Below are positions 19,652-28,105 of a stretch of 64,000 nucleotides of DNA, piece after piece. This stretch comes from Ruminococcus sp. (lineage in GTDB: Bacteria; Bacillota; Clostridia; Oscillospirales; Ruminococcaceae). The stretch covers positions 1 to 64,000 of the forward strand of contig JAFUAO010000079.1 of NCBI GenBank assembly GCA_017460665.1, written 5' to 3'. Both the position numbers and the translations under genes were made by a program. Under the pieces are notes generated by a model. It was not told the DNA's origin and made no database searches. It saw only the letters and a program-made list of their open reading frames with translations. Every line of letters begins with the position of its first letter. Positions within the stretch are counted from its first letter, which is position 1.

Positions 19652-20787
19652 CAATATCACAGCGGCTCAAGGCGGCCGCAAACGGCTATATAGAGGCTCT
19701 TATCCTGCCCTCGGACCCCCTCTGTCCGATGTGGAACAGGGAGAACTTCATCTTCAAAAAACAGGCTAAGTGGAACTACATCGACGGCTGTATGATAAGG
19801 GCGGCCCTCATGCTCTATGAGCTGGGCGGCGACCGGCGGCTCCTGGAGCACGCAAGGCGCTTCGTCTGCGCTTATGTGGAGGAGGACGGCACTATCCCCA
19901 CCATGCGCCGGGAGGACTATAACCTTGACAACATGAGCGGCGGCCGGAGCCTGATCGGTCTGTACCGGCTCACCGGCGAGGAGCGCTTCCGGCTGGCCTT
20001 CGAGGGACTGGCTAAGGCACTGAGCGCTCAGCCGAGACTTGGCTGCGGCAGCTTCTGGCACAAGGCGATCTACCCCTATCAGCTCTGGCTGGACGGGGCG
20101 TATATGGCTCTGCCCTTTTTGGCGGAGTACGGCCTTTTGACCGGGAAGGATGAGCTCCGAGGGGACGTCCTTTCGCAGCTGCAAAATATCCGTGACCTTA
20201 TGAGGGACCCGGCGACAGGGCTCTACTTTCACGGCTACGACGAGACAAGGTCCATGCTCTGGGCGGACCCGGAGAGCGGGCTCTCGGCGGAGTTCTGGCT
20301 CAGAGCAATGGGCTGGCTCTGCGCCGGGCTAGCAGACCTGTGTGAGCTCCTGCCGGAGGAGGAGCTGCCGGCGGAGATGCTCTCGGGGCTGCTGGAGGCC
20401 CTGTCGGAGCACATCACGGCCGAGGGTATGCTGATGCAGCTCCCGGCAAGAGAGGACCTGCCCGGGAACTACCCGGAGACCAGCGGCACGCTGCTCTTTG
20501 CCTACTCCGCAATGAAGGCTGCCCGGCTGGGGGCCGCAGATGAGCGCCTTGGCCAGATCGGAGCTCAGGCCCTCCTCACGGTGACGGAGCGGTATATCTC
20601 CCTTGATGAGGGCAGAGTGCCGGTGCTGCGGAACATCTGTCTCATGGGCGGTCTCGGCGGAGCTCAGGACCGTGACGGCTCGGCGGCATACTACCTCAGC
20701 GAAAAGATCGTGGAGAACGATGCCAAGGGCATTGCGCCCTTCCTAATGGCGTACTGCGAGCACGAGCGCAGAAAGACCGATAACTGA
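19648..20787 (+). CDS. GH105 unsaturated rhamnogalacturonyl/glucuronyl hydrolase, cytoplasmic
   Basis: 379 residues without signal peptide. An (alpha/alpha)6 barrel with the family motif WHKAIYPYQLWLDGAYM; D149 is the expected catalytic Asp that hydrates the double bond of a 4,5-unsaturated uronic acid. MSGGRSLIGLY and AMGWLCAGLADL are further family blocks, and length is normal. It would trim oligosaccharides that a polysaccharide lyase made outside and the linked importer brought in. A terminator follows immediately. Confidence 0.92.
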   Translation: MTISQRLKAAANGYIEALILPSDPLCPMWNRENFIFKKQAKWNYIDGCMIRAALMLYELGGDRRLLEHARRFVCAYVEEDGTIPTMRREDYNLDNMSGGRSLIGLYRLTGEERFRLAFEGLAKALSAQPRLGCGSFWHKAIYPYQLWLDGAYMALPFLAEYGLLTGKDELRGDVLSQLQNIRDLMRDPATGLYFHGYDETRSMLWADPESGLSAEFWLRAMGWLCAGLADLCELLPEEELPAEMLSGLLEALSEHITAEGMLMQLPAREDLPGNYPETSGTLLFAYSAMKAARLGAADERLGQIGAQALLTVTERYISLDEGRVPVLRNICLMGGLGGAQDRDGSAAYYLSEKIVENDAKGIAPFLMAYCEHERRKTDN

Positions 20788-20800
20788 GATCATCGCACAA

Positions 20801-20836
20801 AAAAGCCATAAAGAAGCTGTCTTCTTTATGGCTTTT
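20801..20836 (+). terminator. Bidirectional terminator between GH105 and GGDEF genes
   Basis: 16-bp arms AAAAGCCATAAAGAAG / CTTCTTTATGGCTTTT with loop CTGT; T-run on both strands. It serves the convergent operons. Confidence 0.92.
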
Positions 20837-20842
20837 GTTTTC

Positions 20843-22006
20843 TTATTTCCGCTCACGGCGCCGTGAGATCTTGTGCTCATACATACGCTCGTCGGCGTTC
20901 TTGATCATGCGGTCGATGTCGAAATAGTCCGACAGCATCTCGCTGTAGAAGCCGATGCTGGCCTCCACCTTATAGGGCTTCCCGGAGCTCTCATTGTACC
21001 GGGAAAGATAGTCCTCGAAGCGCTCCCTAAAGCCCTTGATATAGGACTTTCCAAGGCTCTCCGAGATCACCGCCACCGCCGAGAACTCGTCTCCGCCGAA
21101 CCTGGCGCAGATCTCGTCCTGGACCGAGCAGCTTATCAGCGCCCTTGCCACTGTGGTGATAGCGCTGTCGCCCTCCAAGTGGCCGAAGCTGTCGTTGATC
21201 TCCTTTAGGCCGTCAAGGTCGGCTGAGATCAGCACCACAAGGCACTCGCCGGACCGTTTTGCGGAGATCATCCGTGACAGCTCAGAGTAGAAGCCTCGCC
21301 TGTTCATCAGGCCCGTCATGTGGTCGTGGTCGGAGAGGTGCTTCAGCTCGCTGTTGACCTCCACCAGCTTCGTGTTGATCGACTTGATCTGGAGCCTGCC
21401 GTGGAAGTTCCCCATAGATGCGTCGATAGCGCTCATCAGGGTGTGGAATTTCTCGTACTCGTCGAAATCTATCTCAGGCTGGAACACGCAGTAGCCCATG
21501 ATCATGTCAAGGAAGTGTACCGAGCAGATCACGATCGGCTCCTCACGGACCGTCAGCAGCGAGATATCGGGGAAGAGCTGGCTGGTCGGGATCGTGCAGG
21601 GCTCCTTCTGGTCCCAGAAATACCTGTGATAAACGACGTCGATCCGGTCGGCGTAGGCGCTGCTGCCACGGCGTCCGGCGCCGAAGTCCGGCTCCTCGAA
21701 AACGTCACGGGTCAGGGCGAAAACGTTGGTATGGAAGGCGAACTTGTCGATCAGCACTGAGGGGAGCTCGCTGATGTCCGCCATTTTCGATACGGAGGAC
21801 TGTATGCTGCACATCAGGTCCTGACGGTTCTTCGACAGACGAAGGCGGTCCATGAGGCTGTTGAGGACGTCGTTGACATTGGTGGCGTGGACCGGCTCGC
21901 AGCCGCAGGACTGTGAACGGATCACGTCGAAGCCCACAGTCGCCTTCTCCGGGACGTCACCGCCATTCTCCAGGGTCTCGATGCTCTCCACAAGGAGCCT
22001 TCCCAT
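20843..22006 (-). CDS. GGDEF diguanylate cyclase, downstream half of an amber-split sensor protein
   Basis: 387 residues from the first ATG at 22006. It is in the same frame as the gene at 22019-22765, separated only by TAG at 22019-22021 and four more codons. An SCGC motif near the start, a GAF-like region (about 55-190), a short coiled coil (about 195-220) and a GGDEF domain (about 225-385) follow. ARFGGDEFSAV is an intact active site, so c-di-GMP synthesis is expected. If expressed alone it must re-initiate: an AGGA lies 10 bases before the ATG, overlapping the stop codon. Otherwise it is the C-terminal part of a single 640-codon protein and is silent or made by readthrough. Confidence 0.8.
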   Translation of the reverse strand: MGRLLVESIETLENGGDVPEKATVGFDVIRSQSCGCEPVHATNVNDVLNSLMDRLRLSKNRQDLMCSIQSSVSKMADISELPSVLIDKFAFHTNVFALTRDVFEEPDFGAGRRGSSAYADRIDVVYHRYFWDQKEPCTIPTSQLFPDISLLTVREEPIVICSVHFLDMIMGYCVFQPEIDFDEYEKFHTLMSAIDASMGNFHGRLQIKSINTKLVEVNSELKHLSDHDHMTGLMNRRGFYSELSRMISAKRSGECLVVLISADLDGLKEINDSFGHLEGDSAITTVARALISCSVQDEICARFGGDEFSAVAVISESLGKSYIKGFRERFEDYLSRYNESSGKPYKVEASIGFYSEMLSDYFDIDRMIKNADERMYEHKISRRRERK

Positions 22007-22018
22007 GCCGTCGTAGTC

Positions 22019-22765
22019 CTAGCGGCAGGTGGTCAGCTTCGGCAGGTGGTAGCCGGCCTGGACGATCCCGTCAAAGCCGGTGATCATGCACTCCTCCGGG
22101 ATCTTCACGCCTCGGCTCTGGAGGAAGGTGCTGGCAGTTATGGCCATGGAGTCGTTGGCGCAGATGATGGCGTCGGGGACCTTGATCTTGTCCACCTCGA
22201 ACCATTTGACCAGCAGGGCGCTGGTGGGGCCCTCCCAGAAATTCCCGTAGCCCACCATGCTCTCGTCGAAGGGGATATCGTTGTCGGAAAGGGCCTTCCT
22301 AAAGGCACTGACCCTCTCCTCGGAGTAGAGGCTGCCCTTCACGCCGGCGATCATTCTCAGGTCCCTTGCGCCGTGGTCACGAATGATGTGCTCGCAGAGC
22401 TGCTCGAAGGTGTTCATATAGTCGAAGGAGAAGCAGCGGCAGCCCTTCAGCTCCCTGTCTATGGAAAAAGCCGGGACGCCGTGGGCCTGACACCTTTCAG
22501 CGATCCCCTCCAGCAGCTCCTGGTCGAAGATGAAGGTGCTCATGATGATCACTGCGGAGAGGCTGTCATAGGGCAGGAGCCGGAACACCGCAGCTTCTCC
22601 GGCGTTATTGAGATTGCCCGGCTCGTAGAGGTCAGAGCATGAGTTGAATATCAGCAGTCTGTAGCCCTTTTCGCAGGCGTACTTATTCAATGACTTGACG
22701 AAGAAGAAACGGTTCTCGTCGTGCAGGGTAGAAAGACAGACGGCTATAAGTTTTTTCTCGGCCAT
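22019..22765 (-). CDS. LacI-type periplasmic-binding-fold sugar sensor, upstream half of an amber-split GGDEF protein
   Basis: 248 residues, ATG at 22765 behind AAAGGAGGAG. The protein begins directly with the sensor fold (IAVCLSTLHDENRFFF), with no helix-turn-helix. PDAIICANDSMAI, MITGFDG and a final LTTCR segment match LacI-family effector domains. In those proteins the last segment continues LTTVRQD; here the Q codon position is TAG and the following codons read DYDGMGRLLVESI in the same frame. A CAG-to-TAG change would explain the split. Intact homologues join this sensor to GGDEF. It stands convergent to the pectin importer operon, so a link between sugar sensing and c-di-GMP is plausible. 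Confidence 0.8.
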   Translation of the reverse strand: MAEKKLIAVCLSTLHDENRFFFVKSLNKYACEKGYRLLIFNSCSDLYEPGNLNNAGEAAVFRLLPYDSLSAVIIMSTFIFDQELLEGIAERCQAHGVPAFSIDRELKGCRCFSFDYMNTFEQLCEHIIRDHGARDLRMIAGVKGSLYSEERVSAFRKALSDNDIPFDESMVGYGNFWEGPTSALLVKWFEVDKIKVPDAIICANDSMAITASTFLQSRGVKIPEECMITGFDGIVQAGYHLPKLTTCR

Positions 22766-22797
22766 GAAAGCTCCTCCTTTCGCAGTTCCTTAATAAC

Positions 22798-22826
22798 AGT
22801 ATACCACACTATCCTCCGAAAATCAA
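22798..22826 (-). promoter_or_regulatory. Promoter of the sensor-GGDEF gene
   Basis: Minus strand TTGATT (22821-22826), 17 bp, TATACT (22798-22803), with a TGG extended -10. Confidence 0.8.
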
Positions 22827-22928
22827 GCATAAAAAACCGTTCCGGCCCACATTTCCGGTAAGTCTCCCTGCTTTTTCGGCGGGACAGAGGCTGAGGATAT
22901 ATTTGCAGAAATTTTGCACTCTCTGCGG

Positions 22929-22957
22929 TTGCAATTTCATTTTGAGTATGTTATAAT
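22929..22957 (+). promoter_or_regulatory. Promoter of the rlmB operon
   Basis: TTGCAA (22929-22934), 17 bp, TATAAT (22952-22957). The leader of about 75 bases includes a small CTCCC / GGGAG hairpin. Confidence 0.8.
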
Positions 22958-23039
22958 ATAAGTTGACCGCAATTATCCTCCCGCTTTTGGGAGAGATCAG
23001 GCTCTGCGGGCCAAACAGAACAAAAGGAGACCGGTTTTT

Positions 23040-23822
23040 TTGCCGGAAAAGAAAGATATGGAGAATAAAAATAACACCGGGACTGCCGATGAGAACATCA
23101 TCGTCGGCAGAAATCCCGTCATCGAGGCGCTCAAGTCTGACGCCCCGATCGATACGATATATATCTGCGGGAACGGCGGCAGCCTCGGGCTGATCCGCAA
23201 GCTGGCAAGAGAGAAAGACGTGGTCGTCAAGGACGCTCAGCAGAAAAAGCTGGACCAGCTCTCGGGAGGCGCCTCTCATCAGGGCGTCGCAGCTATAGGT
23301 GCCTGCGGCGAGTATGTCTCGCTGGAGGACATCTTAGAGGTCTCCGCAAAAAAGGGCACTGCGCCATTCATCATCATCTGCGATGAGATCGAGGACCCCC
23401 ATAACCTGGGTGCCATTATCCGTACCGCTGAGACCTCCGGCGCCGACGGGATCGTTATCCCCAAGCGCAGGAGCGCAAGCCTCAATGCGACGGTCTTCAA
23501 GACCTCTGCCGGGGCCGCAAGCTACGTCCCTGTGGCAAGAGTGCCTAACCTTGCTGCCGCTATCGACAAGCTCAAGGACAACGGCGTGTGGATCTTCGGG
23601 ACCGACGCCTCGGGCAGCGACTACTCCCAGACCGACTTCACAGGGGCCTGCGGACTGGTCATCGGCTCGGAGGGCTTCGGCATCAGCAGGCTCATCCAGA
23701 AAAAATGCGACCATATGGTGAAGCTGCCCATGCTCGGCAGGATAAATTCGCTCAATGCGTCTGTGGCAGCGGGCATCTTCATGTATGAAGTGCTCCGCCA
23801 GCGCAGAGCCGCCGGAAAGTAA
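23040..23822 (+). CDS. rlmB: 23S rRNA 2'-O-methyltransferase RlmB (TrmH/SpoU family)
   Basis: 260 residues from a TTG at 23040, which stands about 10 bases after AAAAGGAGA; an ATG at 23058 is a weaker alternative. An N-terminal substrate-binding domain (about 20-95; IIVGRNPVIEAL) precedes the knotted SPOUT domain with its three motifs: NLGAIIRTAE, LVIGSEGFGIS and LPMLGRINSLNASVA. RlmB methylates the ribose of a conserved guanosine in domain V of 23S rRNA. The gene is first in a run with the pseudo-ATPase-like membrane protein, 11 bases downstream. Confidence 0.92.
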   Translation: MPEKKDMENKNNTGTADENIIVGRNPVIEALKSDAPIDTIYICGNGGSLGLIRKLAREKDVVVKDAQQKKLDQLSGGASHQGVAAIGACGEYVSLEDILEVSAKKGTAPFIIICDEIEDPHNLGAIIRTAETSGADGIVIPKRRSASLNATVFKTSAGAASYVPVARVPNLAAAIDKLKDNGVWIFGTDASGSDYSQTDFTGACGLVIGSEGFGISRLIQKKCDHMVKLPMLGRINSLNASVAAGIFMYEVLRQRRAAGK

Positions 23823-23833
23823 GGAGGCTCATT

Positions 23834-26356
23834 ATGTCAGATCAGAAGCTCTCTCTGGAGGATATCCTGGATCAGTATACCCCGGAGGACGAGGAGGCGC
23901 CGGCTCCCCATGTGGGGAGGGTGGACGCCCAGAAGATAATCAACCAAACTATCGCAAAGACCGAGGCAGAGGCTGCTGCCGCTGCCCAGCAAAAGCCAGT
24001 TTCTCATGAGAAGAACGAGCTCTTCGACGGCGCAAAGCGCAGTCAGGAGCCGGCCAACGAGTTCAAGCCGGCGGACCTCTCCAAAAAGACCGTGGCCTTC
24101 GTAAGCTCAGACGGCCTCAGCGAGATACGCTCGGCTCCCGTGAAGAAGCCGGCGGTGGAGGCTCCTGCTCCGGTACAGGGGGAGGCTCCCAAGATCCGGA
24201 GGATGACTGAGTCCACCCGTGCCCGTGAAGCGGAGAAGATGAAGACCGCAAAGCGCAGCAAGCGCAAGCGCTCCTCCTATACCTATCGGAAGGAGACCCC
24301 AGACGGCGAGTTCATCTACGATCCGCCCCAGGTCCAGAAGAAAAAGCGCAGCCGCAGACAGATCATCGACGAGGCCGAGAACCCGGAGAACAGACTGTTC
24401 ACCACGGATATAGTCCCCTCGCCTGCTGCACTGGAGGCCGCAAGGCCCGTGGAGCCGGCCCCGAGAGCTGAAAAGACCAGCATCGACCTGACCCAGCGCC
24501 CCGAGGTGGACGCCAGCGATCTGGACGTGCATATCACTCAGGAAACAGAGGAGTACGTTAAGGCCAGCACTCACAAAAAGCGCACTAAGCGCATCGTGGA
24601 TTTCAACTACTACGGCGACGTAGAGGACGTGGGAAGGGATATTTTCGAGCTGAAAGGCATCATCTCCACAAGAGTCGCCACCCTTGCTCTGGCCTCGTTC
24701 CTGAGCCTTTATATGACCATTTGCAGCCAGTTTGAGCTGCCTATCATCGAGATACTCAGCATAAAGAGCATCACCACCTACCTGCTGGCTCATCTGGTGC
24801 TGGGAGCGATCTCGCTGCTGATCTCTGCACCGGTGATCAGCAAGGGCGTCAAGAACCTGTTCCTGCTGAAGGCGGACAGCGACTCCATGACCGCCATGAC
24901 AGCCATAGTCTGCATAATCTCACTGGTCACGGCATTTTTCCGGAAGGACATGGCTCTGGCTCAGACCATACATATCTATATGCCGGTGGGGATCCTGGCG
25001 CTGTTCATAAACGCTGCGGGCAAGGACCTGATCATCAGGCGTGCCGCAAGGAATTTCCGCTTCGTCTCAAAGGAGTTCGACCGTCACGGCGTGGTCTACG
25101 TCCGGGACGAGGAGCGTGCAGAGCGCCTCACAAGGGGAACTCTCGGCGACTTCCCGATCCTTGCGAAAATGCGCCGCACCGACTTTCTGACCGACTTCCT
25201 CAGGTACACCTACTCCTCGGACATCACCGACGCCTTCTGCAAGAGGGCGGCTCCGGCCTGCCTGATCTTCTCGGCGCTGGTGTCCGTTTTCCTGACCCTG
25301 TTCCGAATGGGAACTTTGGCGTCAGTCGATTCCGCCGCCTTCGGCTTCTCCATATTCAGCATGATGATCTGCGCTTCGAGCTGTATCTCCATGCCATTCG
25401 TGGTGAACATACCCCTTGAGCAGGTCTCACGGAAGGCTCTAAAGAACAAGGGCATTATGCTTGGGTATCAGAGCGTTGACGACCTTTACGACTGCAACTG
25501 CGTGCTGGTGGACGCCGACACCCTCTTCCCCGAAAGGACCGTGAAGCTGGGCGGTATCAAGGTGTTCTCCAACACAAAGATCGATGAGGCCCTGCTGGAA
25601 GCTGCCAGCCTTGCGACTCACGCCGGGAGCATCATGCGCCAGCTCTTCGCCGACGTCACCGCCGGCAAGGAGGATATACTCTACCCGATCGAGAATTTCT
25701 CCATCGAGGAGGGCATGGGGCTCTGCGGCTGGACCAACAACAAGCGTATCCTGCTGGGAAGCCGTGAGCTGATGACCAGCCACAACATCGAGGGCATCCC
25801 CTCAAAGGCAAACGAGGCGGAGTTCACCGCCGGCGGCCAGAAGGCGCTGTACCTCTCTGTTTCGGGAAATCTGGCGGCTATGTTCATCGTGGATATAGCT
25901 GCCGACCGGTACGTCAAGCGCTGGGCAAAGCGCCTGTGCAAGAGCAAGGTCTTCCTCATCGTCAAGAGCATCGACCCCTGCGTCACAGCAAAGCTGATCT
26001 CGTCGCTCTTCGGTGTGCCGGAGGGCATGGTGAGGGTCCTCCCTCAGAAGCTCCACGAGGACTTCGACTACGAGACCAGAAAGGCCACCCGCCTGAGCGC
26101 TTCCATGGCCTGCACCGGACGCTTCTCGTCCCTGGCCCAGCTCATTCTTGGCACGAAGATCGTCCATTCCTCCGCAGTTGTGGGCCTGATCCTGCAAACT
26201 GCCTCGATCCTTCTGGGTCTGGGGCTGTGTATGCTGCTGATACTGTCGAAGGCCTTTGAGTTCGACTACTTCTATATGTCCGCCTTCGCAATGATCATCT
26301 ACAACGCAGCGTGGGCGATCCTGACATACATCGGCGTGAGCATAAAGAAACTGTAA
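23834..26356 (+). CDS. Degenerate P-type ATPase-like membrane protein with long disordered N-terminus
   Basis: 840 residues, ATG at 23834 after AAGGAGG. Residues 1-255 are charged and low complexity. Membrane helices follow at about 278-297, 314-334, 352-370, 380-396, 472-491 and 500-522, then a soluble part, then two more at about 781-805 and 812-836. This is P-type ATPase topology. The stretch SMPFVVNIPLEQ, KNKGIML, DCNCVLVDADTLFPE matches the segment before and at the DKTGT site, but DKTG has become DADT (560-563). FSIEEGMGLCGWTNNKRILLG in two parts resembles the nucleotide domain, and the hinge TGD motif is missing. Pumping by phosphorylation is therefore unlikely; a structural or sensing role is inferred. 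Confidence 0.7.
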   Translation: MSDQKLSLEDILDQYTPEDEEAPAPHVGRVDAQKIINQTIAKTEAEAAAAAQQKPVSHEKNELFDGAKRSQEPANEFKPADLSKKTVAFVSSDGLSEIRSAPVKKPAVEAPAPVQGEAPKIRRMTESTRAREAEKMKTAKRSKRKRSSYTYRKETPDGEFIYDPPQVQKKKRSRRQIIDEAENPENRLFTTDIVPSPAALEAARPVEPAPRAEKTSIDLTQRPEVDASDLDVHITQETEEYVKASTHKKRTKRIVDFNYYGDVEDVGRDIFELKGIISTRVATLALASFLSLYMTICSQFELPIIEILSIKSITTYLLAHLVLGAISLLISAPVISKGVKNLFLLKADSDSMTAMTAIVCIISLVTAFFRKDMALAQTIHIYMPVGILALFINAAGKDLIIRRAARNFRFVSKEFDRHGVVYVRDEERAERLTRGTLGDFPILAKMRRTDFLTDFLRYTYSSDITDAFCKRAAPACLIFSALVSVFLTLFRMGTLASVDSAAFGFSIFSMMICASSCISMPFVVNIPLEQVSRKALKNKGIMLGYQSVDDLYDCNCVLVDADTLFPERTVKLGGIKVFSNTKIDEALLEAASLATHAGSIMRQLFADVTAGKEDILYPIENFSIEEGMGLCGWTNNKRILLGSRELMTSHNIEGIPSKANEAEFTAGGQKALYLSVSGNLAAMFIVDIAADRYVKRWAKRLCKSKVFLIVKSIDPCVTAKLISSLFGVPEGMVRVLPQKLHEDFDYETRKATRLSASMACTGRFSSLAQLILGTKIVHSSAVVGLILQTASILLGLGLCMLLILSKAFEFDYFYMSAFAMIIYNAAWAILTYIGVSIKKL

Positions 26357-26363
26357 ACCGAAG

Positions 26364-26402
26364 GACCTGCGTCGGAGAGCTCCGGTGCAGGTCGCCTTTT
26401 TT
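26364..26402 (+). terminator. Terminator between the ATPase-like gene and the LCP gene
   Basis: GACCTGC / GCAGGTC arms with inner CGGAG / CTCCG, then CCTTTTTT. It overlaps the start of the LCP leader. Confidence 0.85.
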
Positions 26403-26416
26403 GAAAGGAGAGCAAA

Positions 26417-27886
26417 ATGTCTGACAGAAATAAAAACAGACACGGCAGCAAAAAGCCGGCGAACACAGACAACGAAAGCACAATGTACATACCCTCCGGC
26501 CAGCCCGGGCAGCAGCAGAGATATACCGCTCCGCCGCCTCAGCCCAGACAGCCTCAACAGGGCGGACAGTATTACGGCCAGCAGCCCCAACAGGGCGGCC
26601 AGTATTACGGTCAGCAGCCCCAACAGGGCGGCCAGTATTACGGCCAGCAGCCTCAGCAGGGCGGTCAGTATTACGGCCAGCAACCTCAGCGGGGCGGACA
26701 GTACTACGGTCAGCAGCCCCAGCAGGGCGGTCAGTACTACGGTCAGCCCGGACAGCAGCGGCAGGGCTACACGGCTCCTCCGCCTCAGCAGCCCTACTAC
26801 TCCGACCCGAACCGCCGCCAGCAGGCTCCCCAGCAAAGGCCTCCCCAGCAGAGGCCTGTCCAGCAGCGCCCCGCCCAGCCAAGACCTCAGCGGCCTGCTC
26901 AGGAGGCTCCCCGAAAGAAAAAGAAGAAGCACAAGAGCATCGTCGGCAAGGTCATCAGGCGTGTGATCCTCTCCCTGCTGACGCTGCTGATACTCCTCTT
27001 CGGGATCTATTCCTGCGTTTCGATCGGAGTCATCAAGAAGATGAACTACGTCCCCGACAGCGGCCGTGACCGCACCGCCGGAGCCCTCAGCGCACCCTAT
27101 GTCAGGAGCGTTCTCCTGATCGGCACCGACGGCCGGAGCCTCACCGAGCAGGGGCGGTCAGACACCATGATCCTGCTCTCGCTCAACAGCCGCACCAATG
27201 AGCTGTCTATGACCTCGTTCATGCGTGACTGCTATGTGGAGATCCCCGGCTACGGCATGGACAAGCTCAATGCCGCCTATTCCTACGGGGGAGCTACCCT
27301 CCTCATGGACACGATCGAACGGAATTTCAACGTCCAGATCGACGACTACGTTTCCATAAACTTCCTGTCCTTCGCCTCGATCGTTGACTCGGTGGGAGGC
27401 ATCGACGTGAACGTTTCCGATGCGGAGGCCGGCGAGATCAACACGATCCTCCAGGCCGAGGTCAATGAGATCATGGGCGACGCCGTGGACGACGACCTGC
27501 TGTCCTCCGGCGGAAAGCTCCACCTAAACGGCAAGCAGGCCCTCTCCTACGCCCGTATCCGCTACATCGGCAACGCCGACTTTGAGCGGACCCAGCGCCA
27601 GCGTGAGGTCATAGAGAAGGTGCTGGACAAGATCAAGACCCTAAAGCCCAGTATCCTCTCCAACATCACTAAGAACGTCATGCCTCAGGTCACCACGAAT
27701 ATGGACTCGATCCAGCTCTATGTGCTGTCTCTGCGGCTGCCCTTTGCGGCAAGGTACGACAGGGTGCAGCTCCAGATCCCGGCCGAGGGGACCTATTACG
27801 GCGAGAGCACCAGCGCCGGCGACGCTCTTATCCTGGACTTCGGTCAAAACTACGACATCATAAATGAGAAGGTCTTCGGACAGTAA
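26417..27886 (+). CDS. LytR-CpsA-Psr (LCP) family cell-wall ligase with Gln/Gly/Tyr repeat tail
   Basis: 489 residues, ATG at 26417 after AAAGGAGAG. The cytoplasmic N-terminus (1-175) is disordered and holds six 11-residue repeats of type PQQGGQYYGQQ, then Pro/Gln/Arg-rich sequence. One membrane helix covers about 178-200, and the LCP domain about 225-485. VLLIGTDGRS, RSDTMILLSLN, SFMRDCYVEIPGYG and YARIRYIGNADFERTQRQ are the family blocks whose Arg and Asp residues bind the polyprenyl pyrophosphate substrate. LCP enzymes attach secondary wall polymers to peptidoglycan outside the membrane. The repeat-rich inner tail is unusual and may bind a partner. Confidence 0.92.
   Translation: MSDRNKNRHGSKKPANTDNESTMYIPSGQPGQQQRYTAPPPQPRQPQQGGQYYGQQPQQGGQYYGQQPQQGGQYYGQQPQQGGQYYGQQPQRGGQYYGQQPQQGGQYYGQPGQQRQGYTAPPPQQPYYSDPNRRQQAPQQRPPQQRPVQQRPAQPRPQRPAQEAPRKKKKKHKSIVGKVIRRVILSLLTLLILLFGIYSCVSIGVIKKMNYVPDSGRDRTAGALSAPYVRSVLLIGTDGRSLTEQGRSDTMILLSLNSRTNELSMTSFMRDCYVEIPGYGMDKLNAAYSYGGATLLMDTIERNFNVQIDDYVSINFLSFASIVDSVGGIDVNVSDAEAGEINTILQAEVNEIMGDAVDDDLLSSGGKLHLNGKQALSYARIRYIGNADFERTQRQREVIEKVLDKIKTLKPSILSNITKNVMPQVTTNMDSIQLYVLSLRLPFAARYDRVQLQIPAEGTYYGESTSAGDALILDFGQNYDIINEKVFGQ
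26552..26749 (+). repeat. Six tandem 33-bp units inside the LCP gene
   Basis: Six in-frame copies of 33 bp encode PQQGGQYYGQQ with few substitutions (one PQR). Because 33 is a multiple of three, gain or loss of copies keeps the frame. Confidence 0.9.
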
Positions 27887-27911
27887 ATTAGGTCTTCGCA
27901 GAAATTTTTAT

Positions 27912-27940
27912 TTGAAAGCAGCGGAGTTTTCCGCTATGAT
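27912..27940 (+). promoter_or_regulatory. Promoter of the rtcB leader and operon
   Basis: TTGAAA (27912-27917), 17 bp, TATGAT (27935-27940). Confidence 0.75.
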
Positions 27941-27971
27941 ATAGCTATACTACGAAAGGACGGTGAGCACC

Positions 27972-28052
27972 ATGACCAAAAGCCATTATCTGCACGAAAA
28001 CACAAAACTCAACACTATGAAAACGCATGGAGTTCGCCTGCATAGAGCTTAG
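27972..28052 (+). CDS. Candidate leader peptide upstream of rtcB
   Basis: 26 codons (starts MTKSHYLH, ends VRLHRA), ATG at 27972 preceded by AAAGGACGGTGAG, TAG at 28050-28052. It lies between the promoter and a strong terminator and is rich in His, Thr, Lys and Arg. The layout fits an attenuation leader, but a tiny functional protein is also possible. Confidence 0.5.
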   Translation: MTKSHYLHENTKLNTMKTHGVRLHRA

Positions 28053-28077
28053 TACAGCCGTACCATAACGCTTTTTG

Positions 28078-28105
28078 CGCCTCTGCCCGTGCAGAGGCGT
28101 TTTTT
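28078..28105 (+). terminator. Intrinsic terminator in the rtcB leader
   Basis: Perfect 9-bp stem CGCCTCTGC / GCAGAGGCG, loop CCGT, then TTTTTT. It ends 24 bases before the rtcB ATG and 25 bases after the leader-peptide stop, so readthrough must be controlled for rtcB to be made. Confidence 0.85.

Noticed and set aside
22019-22021. The amber codon as a pyrrolysine or selenocysteine-like recoding site
   Set aside because: There is no downstream structure or partner gene to support it, and Gln at this site in LacI-type sensors makes a simple CAG-to-TAG change more likely.
26552-26749. Evenly spaced repeats as a CRISPR array
   Set aside because: The units are contiguous 33-bp coding repeats with no unique spacers, in frame within the LCP gene.
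25802-26932. 376-codon Leu-rich frame on the minus strand
   Set aside because: It is the mirror of the pseudo-ATPase end and of the LCP repeats; the Leu-rich repeats come from reading the Gln repeat region backwards.
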